This document shows, piece after piece, positions 1 through 9,463 of a stretch of DNA of 64,000 bases. The stretch lies in NCBI GenBank assembly GCA_020697255.1, contig JAJFBE010000006.1:1-64000 (forward strand). The letters run 5' to 3'. Both the position numbers and the translations under genes were made by a program. Within the stretch, counting starts at the first letter, position 1. Each line of letters opens with the position of its first letter. The DNA comes from Burkholderiales bacterium (GTDB lineage Bacteria > Pseudomonadota > Gammaproteobacteria > Burkholderiales > UBA11063). The notes beneath the pieces were generated by a model. That model was not told the origin of the DNA and did no database searches. It was given only the letters and a program-made list of their open reading frames with translations.

Positions 1-600
1 GTTTTAATCCTTAACTTAACTCTTTATACTTAAATCCATCACCCAGTTAAATGGTAACGAATAAAGTCGCTTGACGTCTTGAAATTAACTTAATTATGTC
101 TTATCATAAAAAGGTTATAAATACAAAACACCAAACTATTGCAAGAATATATTTGACTAAACAAACATACCCTCTTTTCTTTGCAATAGCCAGATGCCTC
201 ACATTTATTGATTTATTTAACTAACTTTTTAAAGATCTATTTTAGTCCCCCGATTACATACTCCAAGTATTTCACCCGAAAACTTTACCCGCCTTTTAAG
301 CGAGAACCGGATTATACACACGTGTTCACCCGAATGTCAAATTTATTTGTAACTATTTTTAGCCAAGGTCTACTTGCTACCAGATATTTTAGTAAGCTGT
401 GACTCTTCTTTAACAAGTAACTGGTGTGGATAAGTATCTCTTTTATAAGATTTTTTAATTATTTCATATTTATCAGGCGACATATCTTTAGAATTTCCTA
501 AAAATGATGATTAGAAGTTATTTTAGCCTGCTTCTTGAAAAAATACCATACGGAATTTGCGGTAGCAATATTTTTTAGCCGTGACAAAGATAGTTGTGTT
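1..600. other. gene-free left end
   Basis: I see no convincing gene in this stretch. A 64-codon open frame at 208-402 has no ribosome binding site, no recognisable domain and an unusual composition, so I do not call it. A degenerate copy of the palindrome found upstream of secreted-protein genes elsewhere lies at 549-564 (TACGGAATTTGCGGTA). It has one extra base and no clear -10 box at the expected distance. Confidence 0.5.
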
Positions 601-615
601 ATACAATTATTGTAT
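601..615. promoter_or_regulatory. probable MarR operator
   Basis: ATACAATTATTGTAT is a perfect 7-bp inverted repeat around one central base. A further half-site (GATACAAT) follows at 616-623. It lies about 40 bp upstream of the start of a MarR-family gene. MarR regulators commonly bind such AT-rich palindromes to repress their own operon, so I infer autoregulation of this gene and the efflux gene after it. Confidence 0.6.
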
Positions 616-655
616 GATACAATGATTACTTAAAATTTAAAATAGGCAATATAAA

Positions 656-1165
656 GTGACAGTTAAACTAGCAATAACAGAGCCAGTAATAAGTGAAATA
701 GAACCAGAGGATAAAAATCTAATTGGCCCACAACTAGCTAAAGTTACCAATCGTCTACGACGTTACCTTGATAATGAAATGAAAATCTTTGACCTATCTA
801 GAACCCAGTGGCAGGTGTTATGCATCCTCAGAAAAACCGGTCCATGTTCACAGCAGGATTTACTTAGCAATTTGGATATAGATGCACCGCATTTAGCCAG
901 GGTTTTAGATAAACTTGAAAATAGACATTATATTAGTCGCGAAAAATTAACTGGTGACCGCCGGGCACTCTTTATAAAAATGACGCCTTTAGCAATGAAA
1001 CAACTAGTGCCACATTTCACACGTATACATGCAAAAGAACATCATGTATTACTAGAGGGCCTGACCAATCCTGAGATACAGAAACTTAGTAAATTACTAA
1101 AAAAATTAGAAAATAATATGAACGTAGCCTTACAAAATACAGTGAAAGAGCAAATAGATGAATAA
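656..1165 (+). CDS. MarR-family transcriptional regulator
   Basis: This 169-residue protein has the MarR winged-helix layout: a dimerisation helix near residues 25-45, a helix-turn-helix around 63-90 (motif SQQDLLSNLDI, then PHLARVLDKLE), and a wing carrying the typical DRR at 101-103. The start is GTG, preceded by a weak TAGG. Its last 8 bases overlap the following MFS transporter gene, so the two are cotranscribed. A palindromic operator lies at 601-615. By family knowledge it is a repressor that senses a small, probably toxic, ligand and controls the exporter. The ligand cannot be read from the sequence. Confidence 0.88.
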   Translation: MTVKLAITEPVISEIEPEDKNLIGPQLAKVTNRLRRYLDNEMKIFDLSRTQWQVLCILRKTGPCSQQDLLSNLDIDAPHLARVLDKLENRHYISREKLTGDRRALFIKMTPLAMKQLVPHFTRIHAKEHHVLLEGLTNPEIQKLSKLLKKLENNMNVALQNTVKEQIDE

Positions 1166-2366
1166 TCTTAATTTAAGCCAAAGAAAAACACAATTAATCA
1201 CCTGGACTTTACTGGCATTGATACCAATTATTGGCATGGCAGTTGATTTAATCGCACCTGCATTACCTGATATATCTCATGTTTTACATGGCTCTTCGTC
1301 AATAGTTCAAAATACTATTTCTCTTTATCTTATTGGTTATGGCTTAGGGAATTTTATAAGTGGGATACTAACAGATGTATTTGGCCGCAGAAAATTACTT
1401 CTACTAGGGTTACTAGGATTTATACTGGTAAGTTTAAGTGCTGCAATCATCCCGAATGTCGAAATACTACTCGTAACCAGATTCTTGCAAGGTTTAACGC
1501 TAGGAACATTAGCCGTTTCTACGCGAGCAATTTTATCAGATATCCTTGATGCACAAAAATTAGTTGCTCTGGGTGTTATGATCGGTATGATGTGGGGCAT
1601 CGGCCCGGTTATTGGTCCAATTATCGGGGGATATTTAGAAGAATATTTTGGTTGGGAAGCTGGCTTTTATTTTTTTAGTCTAGTTGGCAGCCTGGGGTTA
1701 ATTGCTGTATTCTTGATTGTGCCCGAGACATGTATAAATACTCATCCATTAAAAATAAATATTTTAAAACAAAATTTTAGGGAGCTAATTACTCACCACC
1801 AATTTATTGGTTTATCAGCTCTTATGGGACTTAATTATTCGTTAATGATCATTTTTAATACGGCAGGCCCCTTTTTAATCCAAAACAGATTTCATTATTC
1901 AGCAGTCCAGTTTGGGGATATTGCACTTGCCTTAGGAATTGTTTATGTAATGGGCACATTGGTATGTCGCTATTTGCTCACCAAATATGATGCTAAACAA
2001 TTACTATTTACCGCAGTATGTATATTTCTAGCAATTGCTATTTTTGCTGTAGGAATAGTATACTTTTTAAGTAATAACATTTTATTTATTACACTTATTA
2101 GTGGCATTATGTTTTTTGCTACAGGTTTTATTTTCCCCTTATCAATGGGTAGCGGCATGTCCTTATTTCGTCATATTGCAGGTAGTGCCACAGCAACAAT
2201 GTATTTAATTAACACGGCAATTACAAGCATATCTGCTGCTTTATTAAGCCTGGTACACATGCAAACGGGCATCCCATTAATATGGACTTATTTATTTCTA
2301 ACATCTATTTCTGCACTAGTGTACCTGATATTAGTTCGCAAAGCTAACCAGCAGGTACAGAGGTAA
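1158..2366 (+). CDS. Bcr/CflA-type MFS drug efflux transporter
   Basis: This 402-residue inner-membrane protein has about 12 predicted transmembrane segments. Asp30 and Pro-rich TM1 (APALPDI) match the DHA1 Bcr/CflA family. Motif A follows TM2 with Asp73 and GRR at 76-78, and a motif-C-like glycine-rich stretch (GIGPVIGPIIGGYL) lies in TM5. The family exports drugs and small hydrophobic or amphipathic compounds using the proton gradient. The gene overlaps the upstream MarR gene by 8 bp. That makes a classic local regulator/exporter pair. The substrate is unknown. Confidence 0.88.
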   Translation: MNNLNLSQRKTQLITWTLLALIPIIGMAVDLIAPALPDISHVLHGSSSIVQNTISLYLIGYGLGNFISGILTDVFGRRKLLLLGLLGFILVSLSAAIIPNVEILLVTRFLQGLTLGTLAVSTRAILSDILDAQKLVALGVMIGMMWGIGPVIGPIIGGYLEEYFGWEAGFYFFSLVGSLGLIAVFLIVPETCINTHPLKINILKQNFRELITHHQFIGLSALMGLNYSLMIIFNTAGPFLIQNRFHYSAVQFGDIALALGIVYVMGTLVCRYLLTKYDAKQLLFTAVCIFLAIAIFAVGIVYFLSNNILFITLISGIMFFATGFIFPLSMGSGMSLFRHIAGSATATMYLINTAITSISAALLSLVHMQTGIPLIWTYLFLTSISALVYLILVRKANQQVQR

Positions 2367-2443
2367 ATAATTTGTTACGGTAATTCTAATTTGTTACATA
2401 TTATGTTAAAATAACTTATTCTTTAAATAGGCATTGTGAAAAA

Positions 2444-3520
2444 TTGAAAGTTGTAATAAAGGTTGGCTCTCAGGCGATTATCTCTCCCGAGGGTGTTGTA
2501 TTTGAAAGCGTAATGGCTGACATTGTTCGCCAAATAATTAATATCCAAAGACAAGGGGTTCAGGTAATTTTGGTAAGCTCTGGTGCTGTTGCACTAGGAC
2601 GTATTATTGCCAAACAGATTACAAATAAAGTTTATGGAAATAATATTGCTGATAAACAGTTATTGGCTAGTCTCGGACAGCCACGGCTAATGGCAATTTA
2701 TGCCCGGATTTGCGAAAAATATAAAACCGTACCGGCGCAATTACTGCTAACCAAATATGACTTTCAGACTAAACGTAGTTATACCAATATATTACGCCTA
2801 CTACAAAAATCAGTATCCCAGCCAAATGTATTAACTATAATTAATGAAAACGACAGTGTAGCAGTTGAAGAATTAATGTTTACTGATAATGATGAATTAT
2901 CAGGGATTATTGCTGCACAAATTGGAGCAGATAAACTGTTACTTTTAACTAGCATCGATGGTGTTTATGATAAAAATCCGGAAGATGAAGATGCTAAACT
3001 AATTTCAGTAATCAATGTAAAGGATAAGATGCCAGAGCTAACTGGTGCAAAAACATTACTTGGGCGCGGAGGTATTTCCAGCAAAGTAGGTACTGCGCGT
3101 AAAATGGCGCTTTCAGGAGTTATGACTCATATTGCCAGTGCTACAGAAAAAGATGTTATTATACGTTTAGTTAGTACTAACGAAAATATAGGCAGTAGAA
3201 TTATTCCGGAACGAAAAAAAGCCGGGCGTAAAAAATTCTTAGCTTTTGGACAAGGTATAGTTACAGCAAAAATCATCATAAATGACTGTTTAGAAAAAAT
3301 CCTTATTACTGGACAAGACTGCATTAGCATTTTGCCAATCGGAGTAATAAAATTTGAAGGTGACTTTGCTAAAGGTGATTTAATTGAAATTACCAATAGT
3401 CATAATAAAAAAATCGGAATTGGGGTTGCCAGATATAATTCCCACAAATTATCTGAATATATTGGCAATAAAAATAAACCGGCATTTATTCATTATGATT
3501 ATCTGCATATCGAAGTTTAG
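2444..3520 (+). CDS. proB: glutamate 5-kinase
   Basis: Phosphorylates L-glutamate with ATP, the first step of proline synthesis, in the cytoplasm. The 358-residue protein has an amino-acid-kinase domain (about 1-250) with KVGSQ at the N-terminus, VSSGAVALG, INENDSVA (substrate site) and GADKLLLLTSIDGVY. A PUA domain follows (about 272-350). Length is close to E. coli ProB (367). The start is TTG, because no in-frame ATG precedes the conserved N-terminus. The usual partner proA is not adjacent, so the gene stands alone here. Feedback control by proline is usual for ProB. Confidence 0.93.
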   Translation: MKVVIKVGSQAIISPEGVVFESVMADIVRQIINIQRQGVQVILVSSGAVALGRIIAKQITNKVYGNNIADKQLLASLGQPRLMAIYARICEKYKTVPAQLLLTKYDFQTKRSYTNILRLLQKSVSQPNVLTIINENDSVAVEELMFTDNDELSGIIAAQIGADKLLLLTSIDGVYDKNPEDEDAKLISVINVKDKMPELTGAKTLLGRGGISSKVGTARKMALSGVMTHIASATEKDVIIRLVSTNENIGSRIIPERKKAGRKKFLAFGQGIVTAKIIINDCLEKILITGQDCISILPIGVIKFEGDFAKGDLIEITNSHNKKIGIGVARYNSHKLSEYIGNKNKPAFIHYDYLHIEV

Positions 3521-3665
3521 ACTTTTCAATAGTATTAATGGATATTGCAATTTTATTTGATTTGCGATATAATATTGAAACATAAGAGACAACAGCTGCC
3601 GCTTTAGATTCTTATTTTTCAGATTAACAAAGAAATATTTAAACTAATATCAATCGGATAATATA

Positions 3666-4778
3666 ATGAGAGTAATTTTATTAGCTGGATTAATTTCAGT
3701 AATGGGCCTAATGCAGTATGTATTAGCAACAAATTCTAGTGACATGCCTCCAAAACCAATTTTAGGGTTGGGTCCGGAAGAGTCTTTTCATGCGATTCTC
3801 TATGCAGTATATAATGTTGATTCCTCAAAATATGATTACACCTGCGTATCTATGGGTAGTGAGGATTATACTGAACCTGTTGACACAAGTAAATATAAGG
3901 CAGTAGGATGTGAGTATCTGAGTATTGGGTTGTTTAAAGATCGTTGGCTTAGCAATAATCTGGATGCAGTGAGTATACAATTTAACACTATGAAAAATAC
4001 CTATTACGCAATTAAAGCTGTAGCTAAAGGAAATCCGGCACAAGTAGTTTATTCGGATCCACGATATGCCAACTACCCAATTTCTGAAAAACCTCATGCA
4101 AAAATTTCATTACAATCATCAAATGCCACGCAAATGATTATAGCGGTGAATGATTATACTCCCAGGTACGATGCATATGGAACCGTATATTCGTGTGTAA
4201 CCACAAATATGGTTGGTAGTATAGATCCTGCAGACTATACAGACATTAATTGCAACTTAACAAAAATTAAAGATAAATTATCTGTTACTGTGGACCGTGC
4301 TAATATCATTAATGGCAGATATTTTGCACTTAAAGTTTCAGGATTTGGCTGGGCACCAGATCCAACTCATAAAGTAAATATGATACCAACTAACATGACT
4401 ATATTTTCAAATATAATACCTATAACATGTGAAGCACCTATACCTGCCGACTTTAGCAATTTTTTATTAAAGGATGATGTTGATCACCCGAATAACTACC
4501 AAATTAGCTTTTTATTTAAAAGTACAAGAACGTCTACTACATCTCCAGTTACTTTTGACTATGCGGACCAACAACCCGATAAATTAGTAACTACAAAGCT
4601 TCCTGATAACTCCTACAATATCACAGATCATTTAATTTCAAAGAATGATCCAAATACGTCTTACCTTTATAAAGTGTACAATAAATGCGAGAATGATCAA
4701 TTATCCAAATCTGCATGTGAAATTGTATTTAACCGTGATACGGGCAAGCCTGTAAGTATATGTGGAATAAAACAGTAA
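3666..4778 (+). CDS. secreted repeat-domain protein, unknown function
   Basis: A signal peptide (cleavage near Ala21, VLA/TNS) is followed by two units with the pattern YxC...Y...C...YxAIK or YFALK (about residues 55-125 and 170-250). A C-terminal domain starts at CEAPIPADF and contains the cysteine-rich stretch YKVYNKCENDQ. The same two building blocks occur in the 688-residue protein encoded at 13229-15295: repeats ending in YFAIK, and a terminal domain with CKAPVAADF and YKAYNICEHG. The paired cysteines suggest disulfides in the periplasm or outside the cell. I do not recognise a known family. Possible roles such as adhesion or envelope attachment are guesses. Confidence 0.8.
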   Translation: MRVILLAGLISVMGLMQYVLATNSSDMPPKPILGLGPEESFHAILYAVYNVDSSKYDYTCVSMGSEDYTEPVDTSKYKAVGCEYLSIGLFKDRWLSNNLDAVSIQFNTMKNTYYAIKAVAKGNPAQVVYSDPRYANYPISEKPHAKISLQSSNATQMIIAVNDYTPRYDAYGTVYSCVTTNMVGSIDPADYTDINCNLTKIKDKLSVTVDRANIINGRYFALKVSGFGWAPDPTHKVNMIPTNMTIFSNIIPITCEAPIPADFSNFLLKDDVDHPNNYQISFLFKSTRTSTTSPVTFDYADQQPDKLVTTKLPDNSYNITDHLISKNDPNTSYLYKVYNKCENDQLSKSACEIVFNRDTGKPVSICGIKQ

Positions 4779-4842
4779 GTTAAGTGTGTTATAATAATGC
4801 CCCTTATAGATTCAGGTAATTAACTTCACGAAAGCATTGTAT

Positions 4843-4932
4843 ATGAAAAAAGTATTTATAAATATTCCCTGCATTACAATAATTGCAGGATGCGCATCAC
4901 CAGGGCTTAGCCCACATGCCGCTAAAGTGTAA
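4843..4932 (+). CDS. putative tiny lipoprotein (29 aa) or remnant
   Basis: A 29-codon frame begins MKKVFINIP and has a lipobox-like IIAGC at residues 14-18. Cleavage there would leave an 11-residue lipopeptide. A hairpin (CCTGCA...TGCAGG, about 4870-4891) lies within the frame. It ends just before trhO. It could be a small entericidin-like lipoprotein, but it could equally be the remnant of a longer gene. The ribosome binding site is poor. Confidence 0.35.
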   Translation: MKKVFINIPCITIIAGCASPGLSPHAAKV

Positions 4933-4955
4933 GTGTCATATAAAAACTAAGTAGC

Positions 4956-6002
4956 ATGAAAAAAAAGCCCGAAAAACTGTATAACCTTCTGACTAAAGAT
5001 GAAGCACTTACTCTTCTAGAGCAGGAATCATTTAAAAGAAAAACCATTTCTTTCTATAAATACTTCCCAATTGATGACCCTAAATCTATGCGGGATGATA
5101 TGTATAAACAATTATTTAGCCTAAAAGTATTTGGCAGAATTTATCTGGCACATGAAGGTATCAATGCACAAATTAGTGTTCCTGAAAATAATTTTGAAGC
5201 ATTTCGCGATTATTTATACTCATTTTCTCCTTTAAATGGTATTCGCTTAAATATTGCTGTAGATGATGATGGAAAATCATTTTGGGTACTAAAAATTAAG
5301 GTACGGGAAAAAATCGTTGCGGATGGAATTAATGATCCGGATTTTAGTATGGAAAATCTTGGGTCGTATGTTAATGCAGAAGAATTTAACAAATTGGCAG
5401 AAGACCCGGAAACTGTATTAATTGATATGCGCAATCATTATGAATACGAAATCGGGCATTTTGAAAATGCTATAGAAATTCCAAGTGAAACTTTCCGTGA
5501 ACAACTACCAATGGCAGTTGAAATAATGAAAGACAAAAAAGATAAAAACATCATCATGTACTGCACCGGCGGGATCCGCTGTGAAAAAGCCAGCGCCTGG
5601 ATGCTACATAATGGCTTTAAAAAGGTCTATCACCTTGAAGGCGGAATAATAAATTATGCCAATATAGTTAAGGAAAAGCACCTGCCAAATAAATTTATCG
5701 GTAAAAACTTTGTTTTTGATGGACGGCTTGGTGAACAAATAGATACAACCATCATATCTAAATGTCATCAATGTGGTAAACCTGCTGACACACATGTTAA
5801 TTGTTCCAATGAAGGTTGCCATTTGTTATTTATTCAATGTGAGCAATGTAGGGCTGATTTTGCAGGCTGCTGCAGTGATGAATGTCAAAATATAATACAT
5901 CTGCCTGATGAAGAACGTAAAAAACTTAGAAGTGGTATAAATAACGGGGCAAAAGTCTTTAATAAAAGCAAAGCTAAATTAAGTCCGAAAAAACCGGCTT
6001 AA
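4956..6002 (+). CDS. trhO: tRNA uridine(34) hydroxylase, rhodanese family
   Basis: TrhO (YceA) makes 5-hydroxyuridine at the wobble position of tRNA. The 348-residue protein has the family N-terminal domain ([10 protein letters not shown], 65-74), a rhodanese domain (about 140-240) with active-site Cys203 in [11 protein letters not shown], and a Cys-rich C-terminal region (Cys270, 273, 283, 288, 295, 298, 305, 306 and 310) that looks metal-binding. Length matches E. coli YceA. It ends one base before mnmC starts, so the two U34 modification genes are very likely one transcript. Confidence 0.92.
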   Translation: MKKKPEKLYNLLTKDEALTLLEQESFKRKTISFYKYFPIDDPKSMRDDMYKQLFSLKVFGRIYLAHEGINAQISVPENNFEAFRDYLYSFSPLNGIRLNIAVDDDGKSFWVLKIKVREKIVADGINDPDFSMENLGSYVNAEEFNKLAEDPETVLIDMRNHYEYEIGHFENAIEIPSETFREQLPMAVEIMKDKKDKNIIMYCTGGIRCEKASAWMLHNGFKKVYHLEGGIINYANIVKEKHLPNKFIGKNFVFDGRLGEQIDTTIISKCHQCGKPADTHVNCSNEGCHLLFIQCEQCRADFAGCCSDECQNIIHLPDEERKKLRSGINNGAKVFNKSKAKLSPKKPA

Positions 6003-6003
6003 T

Positions 6004-8016
6004 ATGGCAAAAGAGTATTATGCCCAAATAAGTTGGAAGGATGATAAGACACCGCAATCCACCTTATTTGATGATGTGTATTATTCTATAGCCTCAGGCC
6101 CGGAAGAGAGTAACTATGTTTTTATTCAGCATAATAACCTTATAGAGCGGTTTTCTAAATTACAGAATAATGATATATTCATTATTGGTGAAACTGGATT
6201 TGGCAGCGGACTTAATTTTTTAAATGTGCTAAATATATGGCAAAACACTGTTACTTCACAAGCAAAGTTATTTTTTATAAGCTTTGAAAAATATCCACTC
6301 TCTCCTACTGATTTAAAAAAAATAAATTTCGACCTACCAAATTTTGAAGAATTAGAAAAACAATACTACTTACCACTACCGGCAACTCATCGCTTAAGCT
6401 TTTCCTATAATGTATACCTAAATTTGGTAATTGGTGATGTTAATGAAACACTAAAAGAGCAGCATTTTCTGGCAGATGCATGGTTTTTGGACGGCTTTAC
6501 CCCAACTCGTAATAATGATATGTGGAATGAAGGCGTTTTTTTACAGATTGCAAGGCTTTGCAAACCAAATGCTACGTTTGCTACCTTTACCGCCAATTCT
6601 ATAGTTAGAAAAAACTTACAACATATTGGTTTTCATGTCATAAAAGATAAAGGTTTTAGTAAAAGAGAAATGCTCTATGGTTATTTGCCTGATCACTCAT
6701 CTGGAAAAGAAATTTTATCGGCAGCAAGTAAGCTTGATCCCCGATCAAAGTCGGGGATGACATTACAAAAGCCGGAGATGACATACCAGAAGCCCTGGTT
6801 TGCCAGATATACTAATACTAACAATGATTCACATATCATTATTATAGGTGGTGGCATAAGTGGTGCAGCAACTGCATATAGTTTAGCCAGGCGTGGCTAC
6901 AAAGTGACACTGTACGAGCAAAGTAAACAATTAGCTGCTGGTGCCAGCGGTAATTACCAGGCCATACTTTATAATAACTTTTCTGTATACCATCATCCTA
7001 TACAAGAACTTAGTTATAGTGGTTACCGTTATAGTCATCATCTTATAAATTCGCTTTTAAACAGTGATGCCAGTGAATATGCTAACTGTGGCTTAATTCA
7101 ACTAGGTTTTAATGATAAGGAAATTAAATCCCAGCTTGAACTAATTAAATCTAATATTCCAGATGATTTTTGCTATTTAGTGGGTAAATCTGAAATAGAA
7201 CGAATTACAGGTACAAACGTGAATTATGATCAGGGTCTATATTTTCCTTATGGTTTATGGTTAAACCCGCAAGCATTAGTTAATAAATTGGTTGATTTAC
7301 CTAATATCAAAGTAGTTTTAGAATGCAAAATTGATGAAATCATACAACGAGGTGATTACTGGCAACTAGTTACAAATGGCAAAATACTGGATAGTGCGGC
7401 TAATTTAATACTATGTAATGCTGATAGTTGTGATAAATTTAATGTTACTAAAAACCTTGATTTACGTAAAACACGTGGACAAATTACTATTGTAAAAGAT
7501 AATGGGAATGACAGGCAACGGACAATTCTTTGTGGTTCTGGCTATATAATCCCAAAATGCCTTGGTAGATATACTATCGGGGCTACTTTTAGTCAGAAAG
7601 AAATTCATACGGGTATAACAGTAGAAGATAATATACAAAATATAGAGGCGGCTTGCTTGATTTCAGATTCATTTGAACAAATTAATCCAGATAACCTGGC
7701 AGCCCAGGCAGCGATAAGAGCAGCTGCATTTGATTACCTGCCTTTAGTTGGGCCGTTAGCTAATTATGAACAGTTTACAAGCACCTATGCCAAATTGGCA
7801 AAAGATAAAAATCTTTATTTCAAGGATGAATGCCCTTATTATAAAGGATTATATTTAAATGTTGCCCACGGGTCTAAGGGGATGTTGACAGCTCCGTTTT
7901 CTGGCGAAATTATTGCTGATTATATTGATAACAGCCCCATGCCATGTTCTGAAAAACTGCGAGTATCATTACATCCAAACCGCCTATATATAAGAGAGTT
8001 AGTAAAAGGTTTATGA
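6004..8016 (+). CDS. mnmC: bifunctional tRNA mnm5(s2)U34 enzyme MnmC
   Basis: MnmC converts cmnm5U34 to nm5U (FAD oxidase half) and then to mnm5U (methyltransferase half). The N-terminal domain shows GETGFGSGLNF (62-72) and the catalytic-region motif WFLDGFTPTRN (160-170). The C-terminal oxidase starts with an FAD-binding IIIIGGGISGAA (278-289). Total length is 670 residues, as in E. coli. The linker, about residues 241-262, is encoded by a short palindromic repeat found elsewhere in the window (6724-6789) that keeps the frame open. The gene follows trhO with one base between them. Its 3' end is followed by about 200 bp without a clear gene. Confidence 0.93.
   Translation: MAKEYYAQISWKDDKTPQSTLFDDVYYSIASGPEESNYVFIQHNNLIERFSKLQNNDIFIIGETGFGSGLNFLNVLNIWQNTVTSQAKLFFISFEKYPLSPTDLKKINFDLPNFEELEKQYYLPLPATHRLSFSYNVYLNLVIGDVNETLKEQHFLADAWFLDGFTPTRNNDMWNEGVFLQIARLCKPNATFATFTANSIVRKNLQHIGFHVIKDKGFSKREMLYGYLPDHSSGKEILSAASKLDPRSKSGMTLQKPEMTYQKPWFARYTNTNNDSHIIIIGGGISGAATAYSLARRGYKVTLYEQSKQLAAGASGNYQAILYNNFSVYHHPIQELSYSGYRYSHHLINSLLNSDASEYANCGLIQLGFNDKEIKSQLELIKSNIPDDFCYLVGKSEIERITGTNVNYDQGLYFPYGLWLNPQALVNKLVDLPNIKVVLECKIDEIIQRGDYWQLVTNGKILDSAANLILCNADSCDKFNVTKNLDLRKTRGQITIVKDNGNDRQRTILCGSGYIIPKCLGRYTIGATFSQKEIHTGITVEDNIQNIEAACLISDSFEQINPDNLAAQAAIRAAAFDYLPLVGPLANYEQFTSTYAKLAKDKNLYFKDECPYYKGLYLNVAHGSKGMLTAPFSGEIIADYIDNSPMPCSEKLRVSLHPNRLYIRELVKGL
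6724..6789. repeat. palindromic repeat inserted in frame in mnmC
   Basis: The core is ATCCCCGA (6737-6744) and its exact complement TCGGGGAT (6751-6758), followed by GAC. It belongs to the same loose family as copies at 18299, 22685, 25798, 52391 and 55179 (pattern GGATTCCCGC...GCGGGAATGAC). It encodes the linker peptide SKLDPRSKSGMT between the two domains of MnmC. This resembles the behaviour of Rickettsia palindromic elements. Confidence 0.7.
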
Positions 8017-8218
8017 AAACTCAGCAATCTTTTTTAGCACCTCAATTTCTCCCCATTGTAAATAAATTGCCAGATAAAATACTGTACTTATTGTCCAATT
8101 AAAGTTTACCTCATTTCAAAACGATCTACCATACTGAATTTCCTGTAATGCTCCTTCAAAGAAATAAAACCATGTTATAATTACATTAACAAAATAAAAT
8201 TTAAAGGCAGGTAATAAT

Positions 8219-8668
8219 ATGTCAACAGCAGCATTAAAATTGTATGATCAAGACTTTTATGCCTGGACACAAGAGCAGGCAAAATTAATAAAAATAAAAG
8301 CCTTTGAAAAGCTTGATATGGCTAATTTGTTAGAAGAGGTTGAAAGCATGGGTAAACATGAAAAACGTGAACTGGCAAACCGTTTAATAGTGTTACTTAT
8401 GCATTTATTAAAGTGGAAATATCAACCAGCCAGACAATGCAAAAGCTGGAAGCTAACGATAAAAGAACAAAGAAATGAATTGAAATATCATTTAAAAGAA
8501 AATCCAAGTTTAACTAATCCAGATACCTTTGGGGAAGCCGTTGCTCATGCGTATTCTGTTGCCATCTTAAAAGCTGCAGAAGAAAGAAATCTGGATGAAG
8601 ATATGTTTCCACAAACTTGCGAATGGACAATAAACCAACTTTTAGATGATGATTTTTTACCCAGATAA
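8219..8668 (+). CDS. DUF29 family protein
   Basis: A 149-residue cytoplasmic, helical protein matching DUF29: the opening LYDQDFYAWTQEQA, the central LLEEVESMGKHEKREL, and the HLLKWKYQP motif typical of the family. The function of DUF29 is not established. It is frequent in genomes rich in mobile or accessory genes. An RBS-like AGGCAGG precedes the ATG. A possible promoter TATAAT lies near 8175. The gene stands alone, convergent with the methyltransferase gene downstream. Confidence 0.85.
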   Translation: MSTAALKLYDQDFYAWTQEQAKLIKIKAFEKLDMANLLEEVESMGKHEKRELANRLIVLLMHLLKWKYQPARQCKSWKLTIKEQRNELKYHLKENPSLTNPDTFGEAVAHAYSVAILKAAEERNLDEDMFPQTCEWTINQLLDDDFLPR

Positions 8669-8689
8669 GTGCATCTTACGGTACTTTTA

Positions 8690-9445
8690 TTAACCTTCGC
8701 TTTTAATAGCAATCATTCGGAGACGTACGTAGTCAGCTAACCAGATACCATCTTTTAGTAGCATCAGTTTTGCCAGATCTTCAGCATATAGGAAAAAATC
8801 TTCAAGCTTATCTAAATTAACCTGTTTTAATAAATCACCTCTAAACATTTTAATCCAATTTCGTAAACCATCTTTGCCATCTAAAACGGTTGGCCTGGAA
8901 AATAACCTGGCATATGTAACATCAAAACCGCCATTATCCAATAATCCTGAATATTCGGCAATACCCGGATAATAATTAAGCAGTTTGGTATTTTTTACTC
9001 CAAAGTGTTTTGCACTTGTGTCAATTACATGTAGTAAATTACTAATATTACCCTTGCCGCCCATTTCAAACACAAACCTGCCACCAGGCTTTAAGGCTTT
9101 ATTGACTGAATGGATAACCTTTTGCGGTTCCATCATCCAATGCAAGGCCGCGTTGGAAAATACCGCATCAAATGAATCCCCTAAATTAAAATCTTGCCCA
9201 TTGGCACAAATAAATTGGGTTGATGGATAATTTTTTTTGGCTTCACTAATCATTGACTCGCTACTATCTATACCAATTACTTTTGCATTTCTAAGCGCGA
9301 TTTCGTTGGTTAATGCACCAGTTCCACAGCCTAAGTCCAGAATTAATTCCCCTGCTTTTGGCTCTAATAGCTGTAGTATATCTTTACCGTATTCAGTAAC
9401 AAAACCATGCTTAGTATCATATAATTTGGAATTCCAATTCTGCAT
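8690..9445 (-). CDS. class I SAM-dependent methyltransferase
   Basis: A 251-residue protein with methyltransferase motif I LDLGCGTGALTNE (about 34-46), an acidic ribose-binding residue at the end of strand beta2 (VIGIDSSESMI), and a later AVFSNAALHWM motif. The overall pattern resembles trans-aconitate 2-methyltransferase and UbiE-like enzymes of the Methyltransf_11/25 type. The natural substrate cannot be fixed from sequence. It follows a secreted-protein gene on the same strand by 18 bp and may be cotranscribed with it. Confidence 0.82.
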   Translation of the reverse strand: MQNWNSKLYDTKHGFVTEYGKDILQLLEPKAGELILDLGCGTGALTNEIALRNAKVIGIDSSESMISEAKKNYPSTQFICANGQDFNLGDSFDAVFSNAALHWMMEPQKVIHSVNKALKPGGRFVFEMGGKGNISNLLHVIDTSAKHFGVKNTKLLNYYPGIAEYSGLLDNGGFDVTYARLFSRPTVLDGKDGLRNWIKMFRGDLLKQVNLDKLEDFFLYAEDLAKLMLLKDGIWLADYVRLRMIAIKSEG

Positions 9446-9463
9446 ATTAAACCCCTTATAAAA

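Noticed and set aside
208-402. 64-codon open frame at the left end
   Set aside because: No ribosome site, no recognisable domain, and an amino-acid mix (many Tyr, Phe, Thr, Pro) typical of chance frames in AT-rich DNA.
549-564. Regulon-like palindrome upstream of the marR gene
   Set aside because: It has one extra base, the downstream hexamer at the expected distance (AGATAG) is a poor -10 box, and the gene is not a secreted protein. It may be a decayed copy.
8011-8110. Minus-strand open frame overlapping the mnmC stop
   Set aside because: About 30 plausible codons (WTISTVFYLAIYL) without a start or family match; too short to call, although it could be a gene tail.
8131-8150. Regulon-like sequence ATACTGAATTTCCTGTAA before the DUF29 gene
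   Set aside because: The arms are mutated and the nearest TATAAT is about 28 bp away instead of 22-23.
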